Below, piece after piece: positions 50,403 through 64,000 of a DNA stretch of 64,000 nucleotides. The position numbers and the translations under genes are program-made. Source of the stretch: Nemopilema nomurai. Taxonomy: Eukaryota; Cnidaria; Scyphozoa; Rhizostomeae; Rhizostomatidae. The stretch spans positions 434,001 to 498,000 of the forward strand of contig ML133429.1 of NCBI GenBank assembly GCA_003864495.1, read 5' to 3'. Each line of letters starts with the position of its first letter. Position 1 is the stretch's first letter. The notes under the pieces were generated by a model, which saw only the letters and a list, made by a program, of their open reading frames with translations, searched no databases and was not told where the DNA came from.

Positions 50403-53400
50403 CTTATCAAGAGGATCGGTGCTGCAAAAAGCAAACAATTTGTTTATGGTTGCAAATCAAAGGGTTGCTGTGCCGCAAGAACACCTACTCGGAACAATCG
50501 CCTTTAGCTTTTAACGTTTTAAAGAATCATGTATGTCCTAATGCATACACACCTTTAACGTTGTTGCAGAAAATTTCTGATTGGCTTAGGCATTATCAAG
50601 TCCAATACAAATCAGAGTATTTTGTATTATCAAAGTTATTAAACATCAAAAAACAAAGTCTAAATTGTTTGCTTTCCTTGAAAAGCAACACAATTTCTTT
50701 TTTAAAAAACTGAAGTTAAAATTCTTGAAGAATTAAAATAATAATAGCACAGCCACTTCTATAGCGCTATATATCCCCGGGGCTTATAAGCACCTAACAC
50801 CTATTTAACATGAAATTAGAGTCTAGATATAGCTTATTAGAAATATAGAAATTAGGATATAGAAATAGACCTATAATGCTAACCTATTCAATGAATAATT
50901 CTTAATCAACAAAATCAACTTAATCACTACTATTAGCTTAAAGTGGAAAATTACAGGCAATAGTTGTAGGTTAATAGGAAAATCCATTTATGAAAACGAC
51001 TAAAAGATTGCTATGACTGAGAGACAAGGCATAGAGACAAGACAAGGTATTGTTTCCAATTGAAGTATGATTTTGACATCTATACTAGTCATCAAGTGTC
51101 GGTCTTTGTTAGACAACATACTGTTCCTTGCTCAATAAGAATTTTAGTTTTTGAGTTCGCGAGAAATGGAAAATTAGAGAGCAATGTCTGTGACCATCTT
51201 TTAGAAAATATGACAGCATCCGGGGATTTTTCATGGACATCACACACGTAGCAGAATGTAGTAAACAGTTGCCTCGTACTGGCAGCTGCGGCGTCTATAC
51301 TGCGCCTGCGCTGCTCCTGATAGTGACTAAAAGAATCTATTGCCTCTATTCAATTTAACATGAAGTACTATTAGGGGTTAAGTGCAAAGTATATTTTCAG
51401 CCTGCAAATAGCATGACGGCTCCCTTATCAGGATTAAGGCTGGCATCAAATGACTCGGTAGACTAAGAACTGTTATACTCTGTAGATTTATGCATCAATT
51501 GCATAACAACTGCATCATTTGTTTTCGAAGCTTTGGTTACCCAGTAAGCTTTGCAACCGCAACACCAAACATTTGAGACAGACATGCTTGTTGCTTTGAC
51601 TGAATAACAACTGATGATTGACTGGGCCTACAAAATTGCACCGACTGTACGTAGGGCCCAAGGAGTCACTATTCCAAAGCATTCCCAACATTCCGAACGA
51701 CTTTCGCTTAATCTAAAATTCATTTATAAAGTGAGTCCTCGAAAATGCTTTCATTTGTTCTTAATTCCTTGATAGGATTTTCGAGGCTCGTCTGATCCAT
51801 TTAGAAATATGCGATGCCCTATCAGTGGTGTTTCTACGAGGGGTTGTGTACTAGGGAAGCCTTGGCCTCCCTACTTTTTTTAAACATTTTGTTATTGGCT
51901 AGTGTTTCCGCCAATGGGCTTTATAAAATACTTTTGATATGAATTGCTCAGACATTCTCTCTAAACTGCCACATGCATCTCTCTAAACTGACACAACTTC
52001 AAATTATTCGAAATAAAACGATTTCTATTACCCTAAAGTAAAGCGTTTTATTGTAGATATATTGTATCCGTACATTAATATCCAAGGATATTCTGTGATG
52101 GCCCCTAGTTTTTTTCAGGCTAGAAACGCCCCCTTGTTCTGATCATCTCTTGAAGTCTTTACCAGCTATCAGTGCTTCCTCTTGGTACTGGTAGACCTCC
52201 GTTATTAACATTATTTGTAATATCTGCTTTTTTGTTTATTCAGAAGTGATGCTTAACAGAGAATGTATGTAAGCACCTAATACTTAAGCTGCAGTTTCAC
52301 GTGACCAACTGCAGAATCATTTGCTTTGGGAGCACTCATTTCACGTGAACAGCACAAGTCACCTTCTATTGATATATCATGTTTAAGAAAGACGTCAAAT
52401 GTTTCAATAAGCTGATGACGAATCCCAATCATAGAAAGGTACGAATAACTTTTATCATTCAATTCTGCTTTCTCACATTCTTAAAGCTTCGTCTATAACC
52501 TTGTTCATTGCTAAAGTCTGCAAATACGTAGTTAGCGCACATGTTTTCTATACAAATAACTTGCATTAACAGTTGAAGAAAGCTTCAGTGCATATTAACC
52601 AACACATAGCGGTGTCTGTGGAGTACGGTAAACTAGTGTTTAACGTCGACTGCCTTCATCAGGCGATGTGTTTATCTTTAACCTCTATACATCTTTGCTG
52701 ACTAAAGACATTCTACTCAAAATAACGATAATCAATGATCATGCACAAACGTACCATTACTGTTGGTTGCTATATCTGATTGTGACGTAGAGCTCCTCTT
52801 TCTCGTGTTCGCTGCATGCAACAGGCAATCTACAGGCGAGCAAGAACAGCAGAATGTCCTGTAGCAAACACTGTCCAAGCAACGAAAAGTCTTTCTGCTA
52901 GCGTAGAAACCGGTTGAGCCCACAAGAACTGATCTGTGTACTTCTCATTGTCTCCTCAGGAGTTTGGCTTTAATTTAACCACTGACTGCTAAGCAGAGAA
53001 TTGAAATTAGAAGCCAGTAACATCCGCCCGTTTGCCATTTACATAATACAGGAGTTCATCAGGAATATAGTCATGGAATCCTGAGACAAAACGGTGTAAT
53101 CCAAGCTTGCTTTAGCGTTATCGCAATATTAGGTTTGGAGACAACCACAAGAATCTCACCGTAATCTCACCGGTTACACTGTTTCATCGTGGAACAAATG
53201 CACGTGCGTAGTGGAACAAAAGAAGGGACCCATGCACAAGAGAAGAGCAAGGGGGTCAGGCTATTGAAAAGGGCAACAAAACTCTTGAAATGTGTCTGTA
53301 TTATTCACAACTCGGGTATACAATTTGTTGTTTCAAGCCCGTTGCCCCAGCTAACCCAGTTAGGGACGAAAGGTGATTTTCACTCTCGCTGTCTACTTGC

Positions 53401-56400
53401 TTCGGCTATCGATAGTTGAATACTCGGTATCCCATTTTGTGACCATCCTTATTCTGTGTAAGATCTTACCTGCTATTCAAAAAATCTTTTGATTGCTTTA
53501 ACACACAGCAGTCGATAGAATTTTACATCTCACTACTACGAGGTACTTTTTTAAAAATTTCTAGAATACTCCTGAACTGCGCATGCTCAGGAAGCTTTAC
53601 AGGTATTGGTTGTTGCTTGATGAAATGCTCGTTTCGTTCACAAAGGCTTGCAATCCAGTACCTAAGGCATCAGATGACCTCTGTCACGTATTGAATCCCC
53701 TTCAGATGTTTGCCACAAAACTTTGTGAACACACCAGGATTTTATACATGTGTGGAAAGTCACCTAAATGTAAAGCTCGCGCCTTGAGAATTACCAATAA
53801 TATCTTGTTAATTTCGTCTCTAACTACAGAAGCTCAACTCGATTCTTCTGAACACGCTCTATATCGCACGTATCTCTATCGTTGTGCCCATTGATGATTT
53901 GTTACTGTTCATAGTACCTCTTAACTCCACAATAGAAGCTATCTTCTAAATGGTCAAGGCGCTCTCAAGACTCAGCAAGGAAAAAGTTAAACAGCTGCCA
54001 CAAAATTATTTTGGGCAGAAGAGAACAATTTTTAGCCTTTGGTATTTGGCCAACCTTCTGCTATAGTTACTCTTTGCAACTGATCAAATGTGACTAAATT
54101 GAAGGAGGGGAATTCGATGTAAAGAGGAGCGTACCAATGTGAATTTACTAAAGAATATAATCTAATATCAAGTAAATATACCATCTAAAAAAGGTATAAA
54201 AACATTGGAAAAGGCTTGAAAAAGGGTAGGAGAATACACTTTGTGGGTTTTTTGTTACTCTATTATGCAAGTTAAGAAGTCATAGTGTAATCTACGACTG
54301 TGCACACGTTCCTTGCTAGACTAAGAGTGATGTTCAATCAACGCTCCACCCTTTCTAAAAGACAAAGCTGACGACCCTCTGATCTGACCTTTTACACAGC
54401 TTTACAAAGCTGACGACCCTTTACAAGAAACTCAGACTAGCCACGAACTATTTTTAATTCTGCGAGATAAAGGCCAAGACTGAAACACAATGAAAGGCTA
54501 CTTTTGCTTTCACAGTCTGGTCGCGAATACACTTGGATGGAAGCCTAGGTTAAGGGAAGAGGACTGACTGGCTATAGTGGCGTAGAAATCGATACATTTG
54601 ACCTAGTAATAGCTGGGAAATGACTGCCTTATGCATTTGATTTCGAAGTTTAGCAGTGATTCCAAGCTCACGTGAAATTGCTTTTAGACTACTAGCCCCG
54701 TGTACATAGTGTGTGGTTTGTAAATGTTTTTACCAGTACCGTACACAAAGGGGGAAGGAGGGGTCCTGACCCCCTATTTCTTATAAAGGTGAAGAGTCTA
54801 AAGGATCTAAAGGGCGTAGTTGCGAAGAATTTTCCAGATCCACCCCCTCTCCCTAATTCTTCGGGGGTTGCGTACACCCCTGGCACTTACGATAATATTA
54901 TCATGCAAACCTGTAATTGTTTTGCAAGGTACACTATTCAGGTGGAAGGTGCTTGGGACAGTTACCCAAATGCAGCACAATTTTTCAAATTTTTATTAAT
55001 CAAATCTCTGAGCTCTGTAGCTATTAATGCTAGCTAGACCCTGGAAAATTGATCTCGAAATATCTGATCGGAGCTGCTTAAGAACAGCGATAATGGAAAC
55101 ATAGCAACATGATAATTATGATCCTTGACTTTAGACTTGCATTAAGAATCTTGTAGCTTATCTATTGCTTTAGTCAGAATCTACAAGAAAATATTGCCAG
55201 AAATGAGCCTTTTCAAATGCCCTATGTTCTGTTTCTAAGCCAACCTTTACACTTATATGTCCTCTTTAAGCCACAATTCCTAAATACTTCCAACAAGCCT
55301 TCGTCTCGTATCAATGAATTGAGCTTCTGTAAATCTAAGCTAGCTTCCTATTTATTTGGAGTCAACATAGTGAGATATTTTTGAAGAAGGTTTAGCAATT
55401 TATAAGTCGATATCAAACAGTGAAGATATCAGCGTCGCTGTTAATGTGCATATCAGATTCGAGCCGCCATCTTTACACGGCCTCCATTTCACTGATTCTT
55501 ATCTGCCGCCAAACTGAATACAAACGTGCTTGGAATGGCAATGACGTCAAACATTGTGCTATTCTGTAATGGAGACACTTTGTTACTTTTTTATACAGCG
55601 TGCCTGTCTCGATTTCGATCACCTGGCAGCCTCAGATTGAACAGAGCTTACCTACTAATGTGCGTAGTAGGGCAAGGGGGAACTCGACGAGGCAATTGAC
55701 CTTCATGTGTCATAGTACTGAGGCGCGCAAATTCACTGAATGTCTTAAGTAGAACCTTCCACCTTGTATAACTTTCCTTTAAATGGAAATGATGCGAGAC
55801 TACTTTAACCTTGGATACGGATTGTCTTACAGCATTTGCAACGAAGAGGAAAGTTGATAAGTCGTCAGCTCACATTGAATGTAGAACCTTTAAAAGCCTA
55901 GGATAGCGGACTTGCTTATTATTTTTGCTAATCATCACAGATACACAATCTGAGTTTAACAACTGCTACAGTATCAAGTCTTTGCCTCTACGTATCCATT
56001 AGTTCTCTTTATTGCATTTGCTGTAATAAGATGTGGTTGATATTGTACAAGCTTTTCAGCTTCTATTAATTCTTCAGAATTAAAGATAACTTGATTGTGT
56101 CTTTGGAAATATAAACAGTTCAGGCCACGAGCAAATAAATCGGTCAAGGGACTCCGACCCTTCCTTTCAAAGGCCAAGTTTCAGGAAGTTGTGTGAGTAT
56201 TATAATGTCTATTCAAGGCGGGGGATTCGTGTAAGCATGTCTTGTAGAAGAGACAAATGAGTCACCTTGGATCTACTGGAGCTGATGGAAAAAGCTTACA
56301 CACAACGTCAAAGCCAGCAGGAATATCTAGGGAGAGACATTATTAGCATGGCTGCGAGAAAATGGAACAGTTATTCAATTCTGTCGTTTGTCTCATAAGA

Positions 56401-56421
56401 CCTTCAGATTAAATAAGATTA
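50403..56421. other. Intergenic, no gene recognised
   Basis: About 6 kb. The left end should carry the minus-strand receptor promoter. Patches of G and C runs at about 54750-54880 look like old transposon ends but have no defined termini. No coding structure was found. Confidence 0.35.
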
Positions 56422-56802
56422 CCCGCTTTTTTGTAAGGAACCTACCTCGAGGCCTAGTTCCAAAAGTTCCTTATTCGTAGACCTCATTTTATCAGATTTT
56501 AGTACCAAAAGTTCCTTAAGTTCTCACTTTCGGTGCTTTGACTACAATAAGCCTTAACACTTAATATAGAGGGGCGAGACAGCATATGCGAAAACTACTC
56601 AATGAAGCACTTGACACACGAATAGCAAACAATCTATGCGAGTATTGGCTGCAAATGAATGGAACCGGCTTTTTAGTTCTTGATGCTTGCAGTTATAGAG
56701 AATTTTCAAATCGAAAAGTTTCTTAATGATTTCGATTTTAGTAGTATAAGTTCTTTAAATATTTTGGCCTTCTACATTTAGGTTCCTTATAAAAAGGGCA
56801 TG
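56422..56802. mobile_element. MITE with TA target duplication, copy 2
   Basis: Same family as 41845-42190, sharing GGCCTAGTTCCAAAxGTTCC, ATGAATGGAACCGGCTTTTT and CGAAAAGTT blocks in order. Ends CCCGCTTTTTTGTAAGGAACC and GGTTCCTTATAAAAAGGGCATG are flanked by TA (56420-56421, 56803-56804). It is longer than copy 1 by an internal block at about 56520-56600. Confidence 0.72.
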
Positions 56803-58403
56803 TAAATGTACTACTCAGTTTTAGTTAAGTTTCATTTTCCTACTCGACCTTTCTGCAATGAATCAAGTCTTGGTTGATGGAGAGAGATGGTTGATGGAGA
56901 GATATTGGAGAGAAATTATGATGTATGTAACATGTCCTCTGGTCACTTCACACAACATAAAATCAAGGAAACGAGGTGCCTTTTAAATCCTGCCCTTGTT
57001 AACACGTTTTATCTTGAAGTGATATCTCACGTCACCTTCAAAATCATGTAAGTTTGTTTGAGTAAACCTGCGTGGCAGTCTAGTAATATTATCAACAGTA
57101 TTAACAGTAATCTTTCAGATGACTTAAAAAGAAAGATTTTGCGCTGTTTGCACTTTTATCTTTTTCGCCTAACCATTTTCAAAGTAGGTCATTGAGATTT
57201 CTTGCCGATAGAAGAGAGATTGCACACGCTGCCTTTCTACAAGCTAACACATTACTAAATCTCTCTGATACTGTAGCCAAAAAATGAGGTTTCAGGCTAT
57301 TAAAAAAAGATTTTGATCTGCAAACATGGCAAAAAGCATTTTTAAGAGGATAAAAATCAGATCAAAAGTATTCCGAATTTATCGTCGCCTTATTAGACTG
57401 AACATCTTCAATTAAAAAAAAATGGCCCTCTTTGAACCGTTTGTAATCACATCAACTCCTTTATGCGGACTGAGGCCGAAGGTCAATATTTGAGAGATAT
57501 GTACGTTTTACTGTTGTTATCCTGCCATTAACGGTTCATCTAGGCCCCTGCTGAAACTGTGCTCTTGAAATTTACCCCGGCTGCACCAGTTGCTTGAAGC
57601 TCATGTTTGCAACTTGTGTCCTTTCTGGGGCGATCGAGTAACGCCCATTTTGCATTATTTCAATGCTTTGTACCAAGTTAATTTTCCTTAGGAAGTTAAT
57701 ATACCCCTATCCAGCGCATTTTAGTCAAATTCTAGGTGAAACAAATTGTACTGCCTTTGGCGAGTTGAATGAAAGCGTCTAGAGCTTTAGTTATTATGAC
57801 TGATTAAAACTTACCAAACAGTCGCCCTAGTGCCCTAGTACGATTCTTTCATCCAGATGTTGGCCGGACAGATATCCAAATAATGGCGACTGGATTTGTC
57901 TTCAGTTGAGATTTAATTACAACTTGGTCGGAACACGAGAGCACAGTAGACAATAGCGGGAGAGCAGGAAGGAGTACCACTAAGAGAAGGCTGGACCATC
58001 TCTAAGAAGTCTGAGCCAAGCCCCTCAGATTTTTGGAAAATTTAAACATGGGGGCTGTGCCCCCTGATGCCCCCATCACTACATCTCTGGGCAAGCCCCT
58101 AGGGTAAAAGTTTTTTTCAAACACTTTTATTCTCCTCAGACACCATAAGTTTGATAAAGGGCTGGTAAGCCCCCTGGCCCCCTGGCTACGCTGGTTTTTT
58201 ACTGCTAAGCACACGCGCGCAGCGTTACCTAGTTCCCAAAATGGGGGAGTTTCTAGTATTTTCTTAAAGAACACTTTTGAAACGGCCTCGGTTTCAATCA
58301 GCTTCATGGTATTGATGCTGCCTGTAAACACAACAACGAGCTCATAAGGCGAAACAACGAGAAATCCTGAAGAGATTATGCAGTGTTTCTGACAACTTCA
58401 GGC
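56803..58403. other. Intergenic; promoter side of DNAAF2
   Basis: No gene recognised. G- and C-run-rich text at about 58010-58260 (GGGGGCTGTGCCCCCTGATG) looks like repeat-derived DNA. The DNAAF2 promoter should lie near the right end. Confidence 0.4.
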
Positions 58404-61400
58404 ATGGACAAAGAGCTGGATATAACACCAGAGGTATGACGAATGCATGTGTTGAATATCTTCTTGAATATCTCTTTTAGTATTGTACTAGTGGTACACG
58501 CTCCTCGTGTCTTCGACAGATTTTGTGTCTCGTGCAAACGAGCACATGCGCTGCAGAGCATTTCATTGAGAACATACGTCTTGGCGATATCATTTTTATT
58601 TTATTCCTGTTGCCTAATTTGAAATATATTGTATTTACTTTCCTTTTCCCTCCTCATTTTTCAATGCTTTTGTTAAGACTGCCTGATTTCGATGTTTACA
58701 GCTCACGTGCTCATTGTCCTGTGGCTGTAAACAATCATGCTGTAGCGATGCGAAGGCAACGTAATGCTCCCTTGCTATCTGCAAACCTGTATTTCTATGA
58801 TGGATACTATTGTTTATAGTACCTTGTATTTTTTAATATTGCGAGCTTTTACTTTAATGTTTTTCACAGTGTTTATAATTAAGATCTGTGCAACGAATAC
58901 ATTACATTACGTTGCATTATTTGCATTAGCATTATTTGCCTTTTGCAAATGGGAACAAACATTGTCACAAACGGAGTGATTCTTGAATGTTTGCCTTACT
59001 TTTTGTTTGCACAGCTAAGCGGCTGAACATTGCACAAACAAAATTTTCACTCATTGCAAATATCGGCCAAAACTCACAAGAGAGTTGAAAAGTGTATTTT
59101 TGTTGACTGTTATCTGAATGAAGGATTTTTGTCTTGATGTTATGTGTATGTGTAATATGTGTAATGAAAGATGTTATGTGTATTTTTGTCTATGAGGAAA
59201 TGAAGATTTTTCTGACAAATCTACTCCTGATGATAACATGAGGATGAGAAATGTGTTTTTAATAGACTTTTGGTAAATAAAAGGTTGAAACTGCTGATTT
59301 ACTGAAGAGTAGTTAATTGTTTATACCATATATCATGGCTTTCATAGGCCTAAACAGACCAATTTATGGCATTTTGTTTGACAATGGGCTATGTCACACC
59401 CTGGTACAACATGATATTTTTGACCCATTCCAATTTAACACAATTTGGTAGCTTGATGCCAACTAATTTTGTTCAACTTAAACATCAGAATGTTTTTGTA
59501 TCTCTTGATTGGAATTGGATCTCTTTGTTGACAGTTGTGTTGTTTTAAAATGAGATGCATACCATAAATGCAAATGCACTAGAAATCATATATAAGTTAA
59601 GGAACGCACATTCAATGATATCTTTTTGCAATATTGGTAAAATTGGTAGAAAATTATTGAATTTGGAAAAATTGGTAAAGAAGTGGCTTTTTTAAGTGGG
59701 TACATTACTTTTCAGACTTTTGATAAAAATCAGTTTAACTCTGTCTCTTTTTAAATTTAAATTAGTTTATCCACACAAAGAGCTTGAAAACATTTAGATT
59801 TCATAATTTTTTTATTTGCCATAGGAGATTCAAAAAATCCAGGGTGCTTTAAAGGATGAGAAGTTTAGAGAATTGTTTTTTGATTACTGCAAAGAAATAT
59901 CAGATCCAGAAAACAGAGCAGTATGTCTTACTTTAATTTTTTTATCTTTGTATTTTATCTACATCAATTTCTCTTGATGTAGTTGTGCATTGACAGCTTT
60001 TGTTAATTGTACCCAATGTTGTTGAATAAATCCCCTGTCACTATCAATTGTTTACCTTTCTTTGACTACTTTCTTTAAAAAATTATGTAAAAGATAATGA
60101 TCAAAGATCAAAGCTGGTTCAGAGCTGAATTAAGTATTAGTAAATTTAAATGATTGGAGGTAACTTCATAGCTTAATGTTATTGCTATAATGTTTTTGAT
60201 GTTATAGCATTGATGTTGATGTTGCTGAGTTGTTAAACGCTTCTGTAACAAAACTGTTTTACCTGCAAGTTATATGATTTATTTTATCTTGTCTGTTGAC
60301 AGAAATATGAATTAGAGATCCAGAAACTGGAGAAGGAAAGAGGTTTTGATGTTGTCTTTGTGAAACCAGAGGTCAGTTGCCATCTAATTTTTTTTTCTGT
60401 TTTTATTCTGAATTTATTAACATATCTGCCAGCCCGGTTATCACAACACTTTATCTTCCCTTCGAGAAGACAAGATAGGGAGAGAGGAGAGGGAGATGTG
60501 TGTTGCCTGACTCTGTACTGTAGCTCTGGTTCTGACTCTGTTTCAGACTAATTTATCTGAACTTAACAATTATATTGTTTACTTTTCTAAAAACAAATTT
60601 TGCTGACAAGGGATGAGAAAGGATGATGAAATGATAATGTAATGGGGATCGAACATTCTAGGCTGTGGAGCGAGAAAAGATGTGTCAGTATGACATGGTG
60701 TGACAATGAAAAGTAAACAAAGGAGTCACTACAAGCAAACGAAAATCTTCCTTATTGTTGACCTGCCCCACCAGTAAGCTCTGTGTAGCTAATAAGTTCT
60801 GGAGCATTTGTTACTGATAACATGATTTTCATAGCTTTGTAAGATATTCTTTGAATATGAATGATGCATGGCAAATGGCATTGCTTTCTTTGCTACCAAT
60901 AGTGTTAGAAGATTCTTAATCAATTTTAAATTGCAATAGAATAGAAATGTTAGAACGCTTTAGTCATCAACAAGTTCATCCAAGGCTGAATATATTGCAC
61001 TATTTCAAAGTATTCACTGAACAATTATTGTCACCAGTTCTACATTCGGCAGTCTTTTGTTTCCTACTGATAATGGAAAAGCAAAGTTTTCTAAGACCAA
61101 GCATCTTAGGGAAGTTCAGGTCCCTCCATGAATTTAAAGGTATTTAGAAACCTGAATGATTAATATGATCAGTTATTAAATGATTCCTAGAGATGAGTTA
61201 AAATGATACCAGGTTGCCTCCGACTATCAATGATTTTCCAACAAATTAAATGAAATAAAATGAAAAAGTAAAAAAAGATAGAATTGAAAGCATTTGTGTG
61301 CTCACCTGAATGTCTATCTAGAAGGAAAAAAATAAACACAAAGATTGACATGAAACATACACCGTTAAGTTGTAATAAATTTAGCCGCAGCTTCTCAAGT

Positions 61401-64000
61401 AAAAAGCTTTGACATACAAAATGATGTATTGAAAGGAGGTTTGCTGCCTCCAGTTTAATATACTGCCACAGAAAAATCTCAAGACAATCAATAGTTCACT
61501 AAATTTCTTTCCCATACGCTTGGGATATTAATTTTCTTATGTAACGAAATTCTTTACGTGCTTATAAATAAAATGTGCTTCGTACTGTTACTATCAAAGA
61601 CATACCTTGTCCTTTCCTTGCCCTCCAATGCACTCTTTGAATTGGACTGCTTCCTTCTCCGCAATCGGTGTTACGTGATTTGGACGCTTCGGCTCCAGAC
61701 CTTAATAAACCTTGGAATTCTTTTTCCTAATCTGCTAGTCGCGTCACTGTCTAGGCTATTCATTAATACTTGTTTGACCGATCAGAATGGACTAATATTT
61801 AATATGTTGCAGTCATTTTACTTCAGCTGCTGGTATCAATTAACCTTACTGAGGGTGTATCGGTAATAATGATTATGTAAATAGTGATTCAAAGTGAAAA
61901 AGCCATCAGCTTCTTTCGGTTACAGAAATCAACTAATGTACTTCGCTAAGTCAAGTCTGTGTTGTTAGATTCCGTTTAGTCGGACCCAACCAGGAAACAT
62001 AATCAGTCCGACCAAACAAATACCCGACTTTTGGGTGACGTAAGAAAATCTAAGAGGTAAAGCCAGTCTGACCTAGGCGACGGCTCAAGTATTGTTCACT
62101 TGGACTCGATTGTATTTTAATAGATTGCCATTCAGCAAAGCGCATGTGCCTAGCTCTAAACAGAACTACGGTCTAGAGGTCCCTTAACGATTGTTTAGTA
62201 TGTGTAGGCTGTAATTGGCTAAGATTTGTCATGTGACAGTTGATACCCGATTGGTTGTTTCCGAATTCATCATGTGATCAGCACATGCCGAGGAATAGTT
62301 CTAAAATATCGTTCCTTAGTAAGCATTGACTGATTTTTGTATTACTAGATTTGTAGCAAGTCACGTGCAAATTATTTGAAACCAATCGTATGCATGGCAA
62401 ATGTATCTAGATGAAACTTGGTCCATGCGCTTTCCTTGGTCCTCTACCCAAGTTCAACCTCTTTGTGTTTTAGGCTGGACACGTCATCAAAGCAGTAGAC
62501 CCAAAGAAAAACAAGAAAGTCTTCATCAATGTATGCACCAATGAAAACGTAGAAAATGCGAAAGTGCAGAAATCGGAGCAGCGTCGCGGGAAAGAGTGAG
62601 TCTAGACTTGTTCGCTGCTGTTCTTAATATCGTGACTCCAGAGCACCTATGCTTTGAGTCATCAACATAGGTGGATGGTATATATTTGCAGTCTAAATGG
62701 AAATCTAAAATTGGTATGGTGATGTCAGAAGTAAGACTAGCTGTATATAGGACTTTAAATACAAGTCTAGTTTGTAATTGACATAATGACAAAATGAAGA
62801 ATGCCAGTGCAGTATAGAGATTCTTTATGAATGCACTTTCATAGCAATCGTTTCACACTTTCGAAACCAAGGACAGTCCAATTGCCATGCGAAGCTGGAG
62901 CCATCAATGACCTCATCAACGCAGCACCCATCCTGTTACTACCTGCCGAGACCAATTTTATTTGGACGATCAATTTCCACTACGCATTTTTGAAAATTAG
63001 GCCTCATTTAAAAAGTAATGATCTTATAGTTGTAGTGGAGACACTTGGTATGCAGCGAACTGTTTAATTAGAGCGATATTTATCTACATGGCGTCGACCT
63101 TTAGTTTAACAATATCTATTGAAAAGAAGTTTAGGTGATTCTAGTTTCCTAAATGTCGTTTTTCCTGTTTCGCCAGTGAAGATCGCCGATGAAATCAGGA
63201 TCGAATTAAGCTGCTGACTTCTAGCTGATATTGCAACGCACATTTTACAAATTGTCTTTTAGCAATTCTACAGTTTTTCACTGCTGCTGTCGTGAGGCTC
63301 TGCACCTTAAACAAATTTAATCAAACTTTGCTTGCAGTCAAGAACTACTTATCATTAGAAAACGTCGCTTTGTTTAGCCGCAGTTCCGTTATCAACGGCG
63401 ACAGAATCCACGATTAGCCATTGTGAAGGAGAAATTCAAGCTTATGACATCAGTCAGTTCACCAGTTCACGAGATGACGTCATCGGCATCTGTTTCTCAT
63501 TTCAACAATAATTTCTCATAACCGAAGATAGATGTCTCACATTATATGGAGTCAGTACTCCACAAGACTTGGGTGAAAGATCGCAAGAAGTTAGCTAAAG
63601 GGACTGCAGTCCTCAACCTTCTGTTTGTACATTCTCAAAAAGAGGCTATTTGTGTCATCATCATGAAGCTGCCTCGTATCAGCATCGATCACAAAAATGA
63701 CGTCATCACTCTTTTTTAGTCATCCGTGAACCACTTGAAATAAGCTCTAGTTTATTGTGATTTGCTATAACTGTTGCAAACTTGCTCCGGAGTAAACGGT
63801 ATATAACAAGGATAATTTCTGTCGTTGTTTTGGCTGTGTTTTTGGTCTGGTTTCAAGCGTAGGTTAAACACACTGTTCTGGTGAAGATTAGTATTCCGCC
63901 TATGAGATTAGTACTTATTTAGTGTACCGCCTTACCAGTATTTTTCTTCTCGATAGATTGGTTGGTGGACAGGACTGGACAGTGCCTCACATACTGAATC
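58404..64000 (+). CDS. DNAAF2: DNAAF2/kintoun, dynein axonemal assembly factor (3' partial)
   Basis: Five exons: 58404-58433 (MDKELDITPE), 59825-59920 (EIQKIQGALKDEKFRELFFD through DPENRA), 60303-60371 (KYELEIQKLEKERGFDVVFV, KPE), 62474-62595 (AGHVIKAVDPKKNKKVFINV, CTNENVENAKVQKSEQRRGK) and 63957-64000 (starting in phase 2: ELVGGQDWTVPHILN). Phases agree at all junctions. The text follows the kintoun N-terminus: LDLSGEEVQRL...F..PEFR.MF..Y..E..DPENR..YE.E...LE.ERG..V.FV.PEPGHV, then FVNVC, then W..P at the start of the PIH1 domain. The protein acts in the cytoplasm with HSP90/HSP70 chaperones to preassemble outer and inner dynein arms for motile cilia. The 30-base first exon is short, but its ATG and the LDITPE/E junction match the family well. 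The PIH1 and later regions lie right of the window. Introns are large (up to 2.1 kb) with no gene inside. Confidence 0.88.

Noticed and set aside
58523..58979. Hydrophobic open frames after DNAAF2 exon 1
   Set aside because: They lie in DNAAF2 intron 1 and are translations of T-rich DNA.

Overview
The window is animal genomic DNA. Genes are split by GT-AG introns, AATAAA signals follow the stop codons, and intergenic DNA is A+T-rich with many minisatellites and small DNA transposons. The protein families (CREG, metabotropic-glutamate-like class C receptors, CALHM channels, the ciliary dynein-assembly factor DNAAF2/kintoun) are metazoan. Repeat style and intron-poor receptor genes suggest a cnidarian, probably a sea anemone or coral. 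The phylum is an inference from style, not proven here.

Layout. 1-10 kb: a tandem duplication carrying two CREG genes on the plus strand. The first lacks its signal-peptide exon, which lies left of the window; the second is complete with six exons. 10-31 kb: gene-poor DNA with one possible small two-exon gene, one possible isolated exon, a 70-bp and a 16-bp tandem array, one clear and one likely hAT-type non-autonomous element, a 53-bp foldback insertion and a tRNA-like repeat. 31-35 kb: a class C receptor on the plus strand. 36-40 kb: minisatellites and the relic of a CALHM last exon. 40.5-42.9 kb: an intact two-exon CALHM-like gene, followed directly by a 29-bp array of about 48 units. 45.7-46.6 kb: a 16-bp array of 57 units lying just past the stop codon of a second class C receptor, which runs on the minus strand (46.6-50.4 kb). 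50-58 kb: gene-poor, with the second copy of a TA-flanked MITE. 58.4 kb to the right edge: the first five exons of DNAAF2/kintoun, running off the window.

Points of interest. Both receptors are complete except for exactly one missing base in the ligand-binding domain, and both depart from the residues that bind glutamate. They flank a CALHM-type channel gene. Two minisatellites lie within about 70 and 22 bases of stop codons and keep perfect register over dozens of units. A 53-bp perfect foldback sits between 9-base direct repeats.

All homology calls come from reading translations against remembered family patterns. No database search was run.
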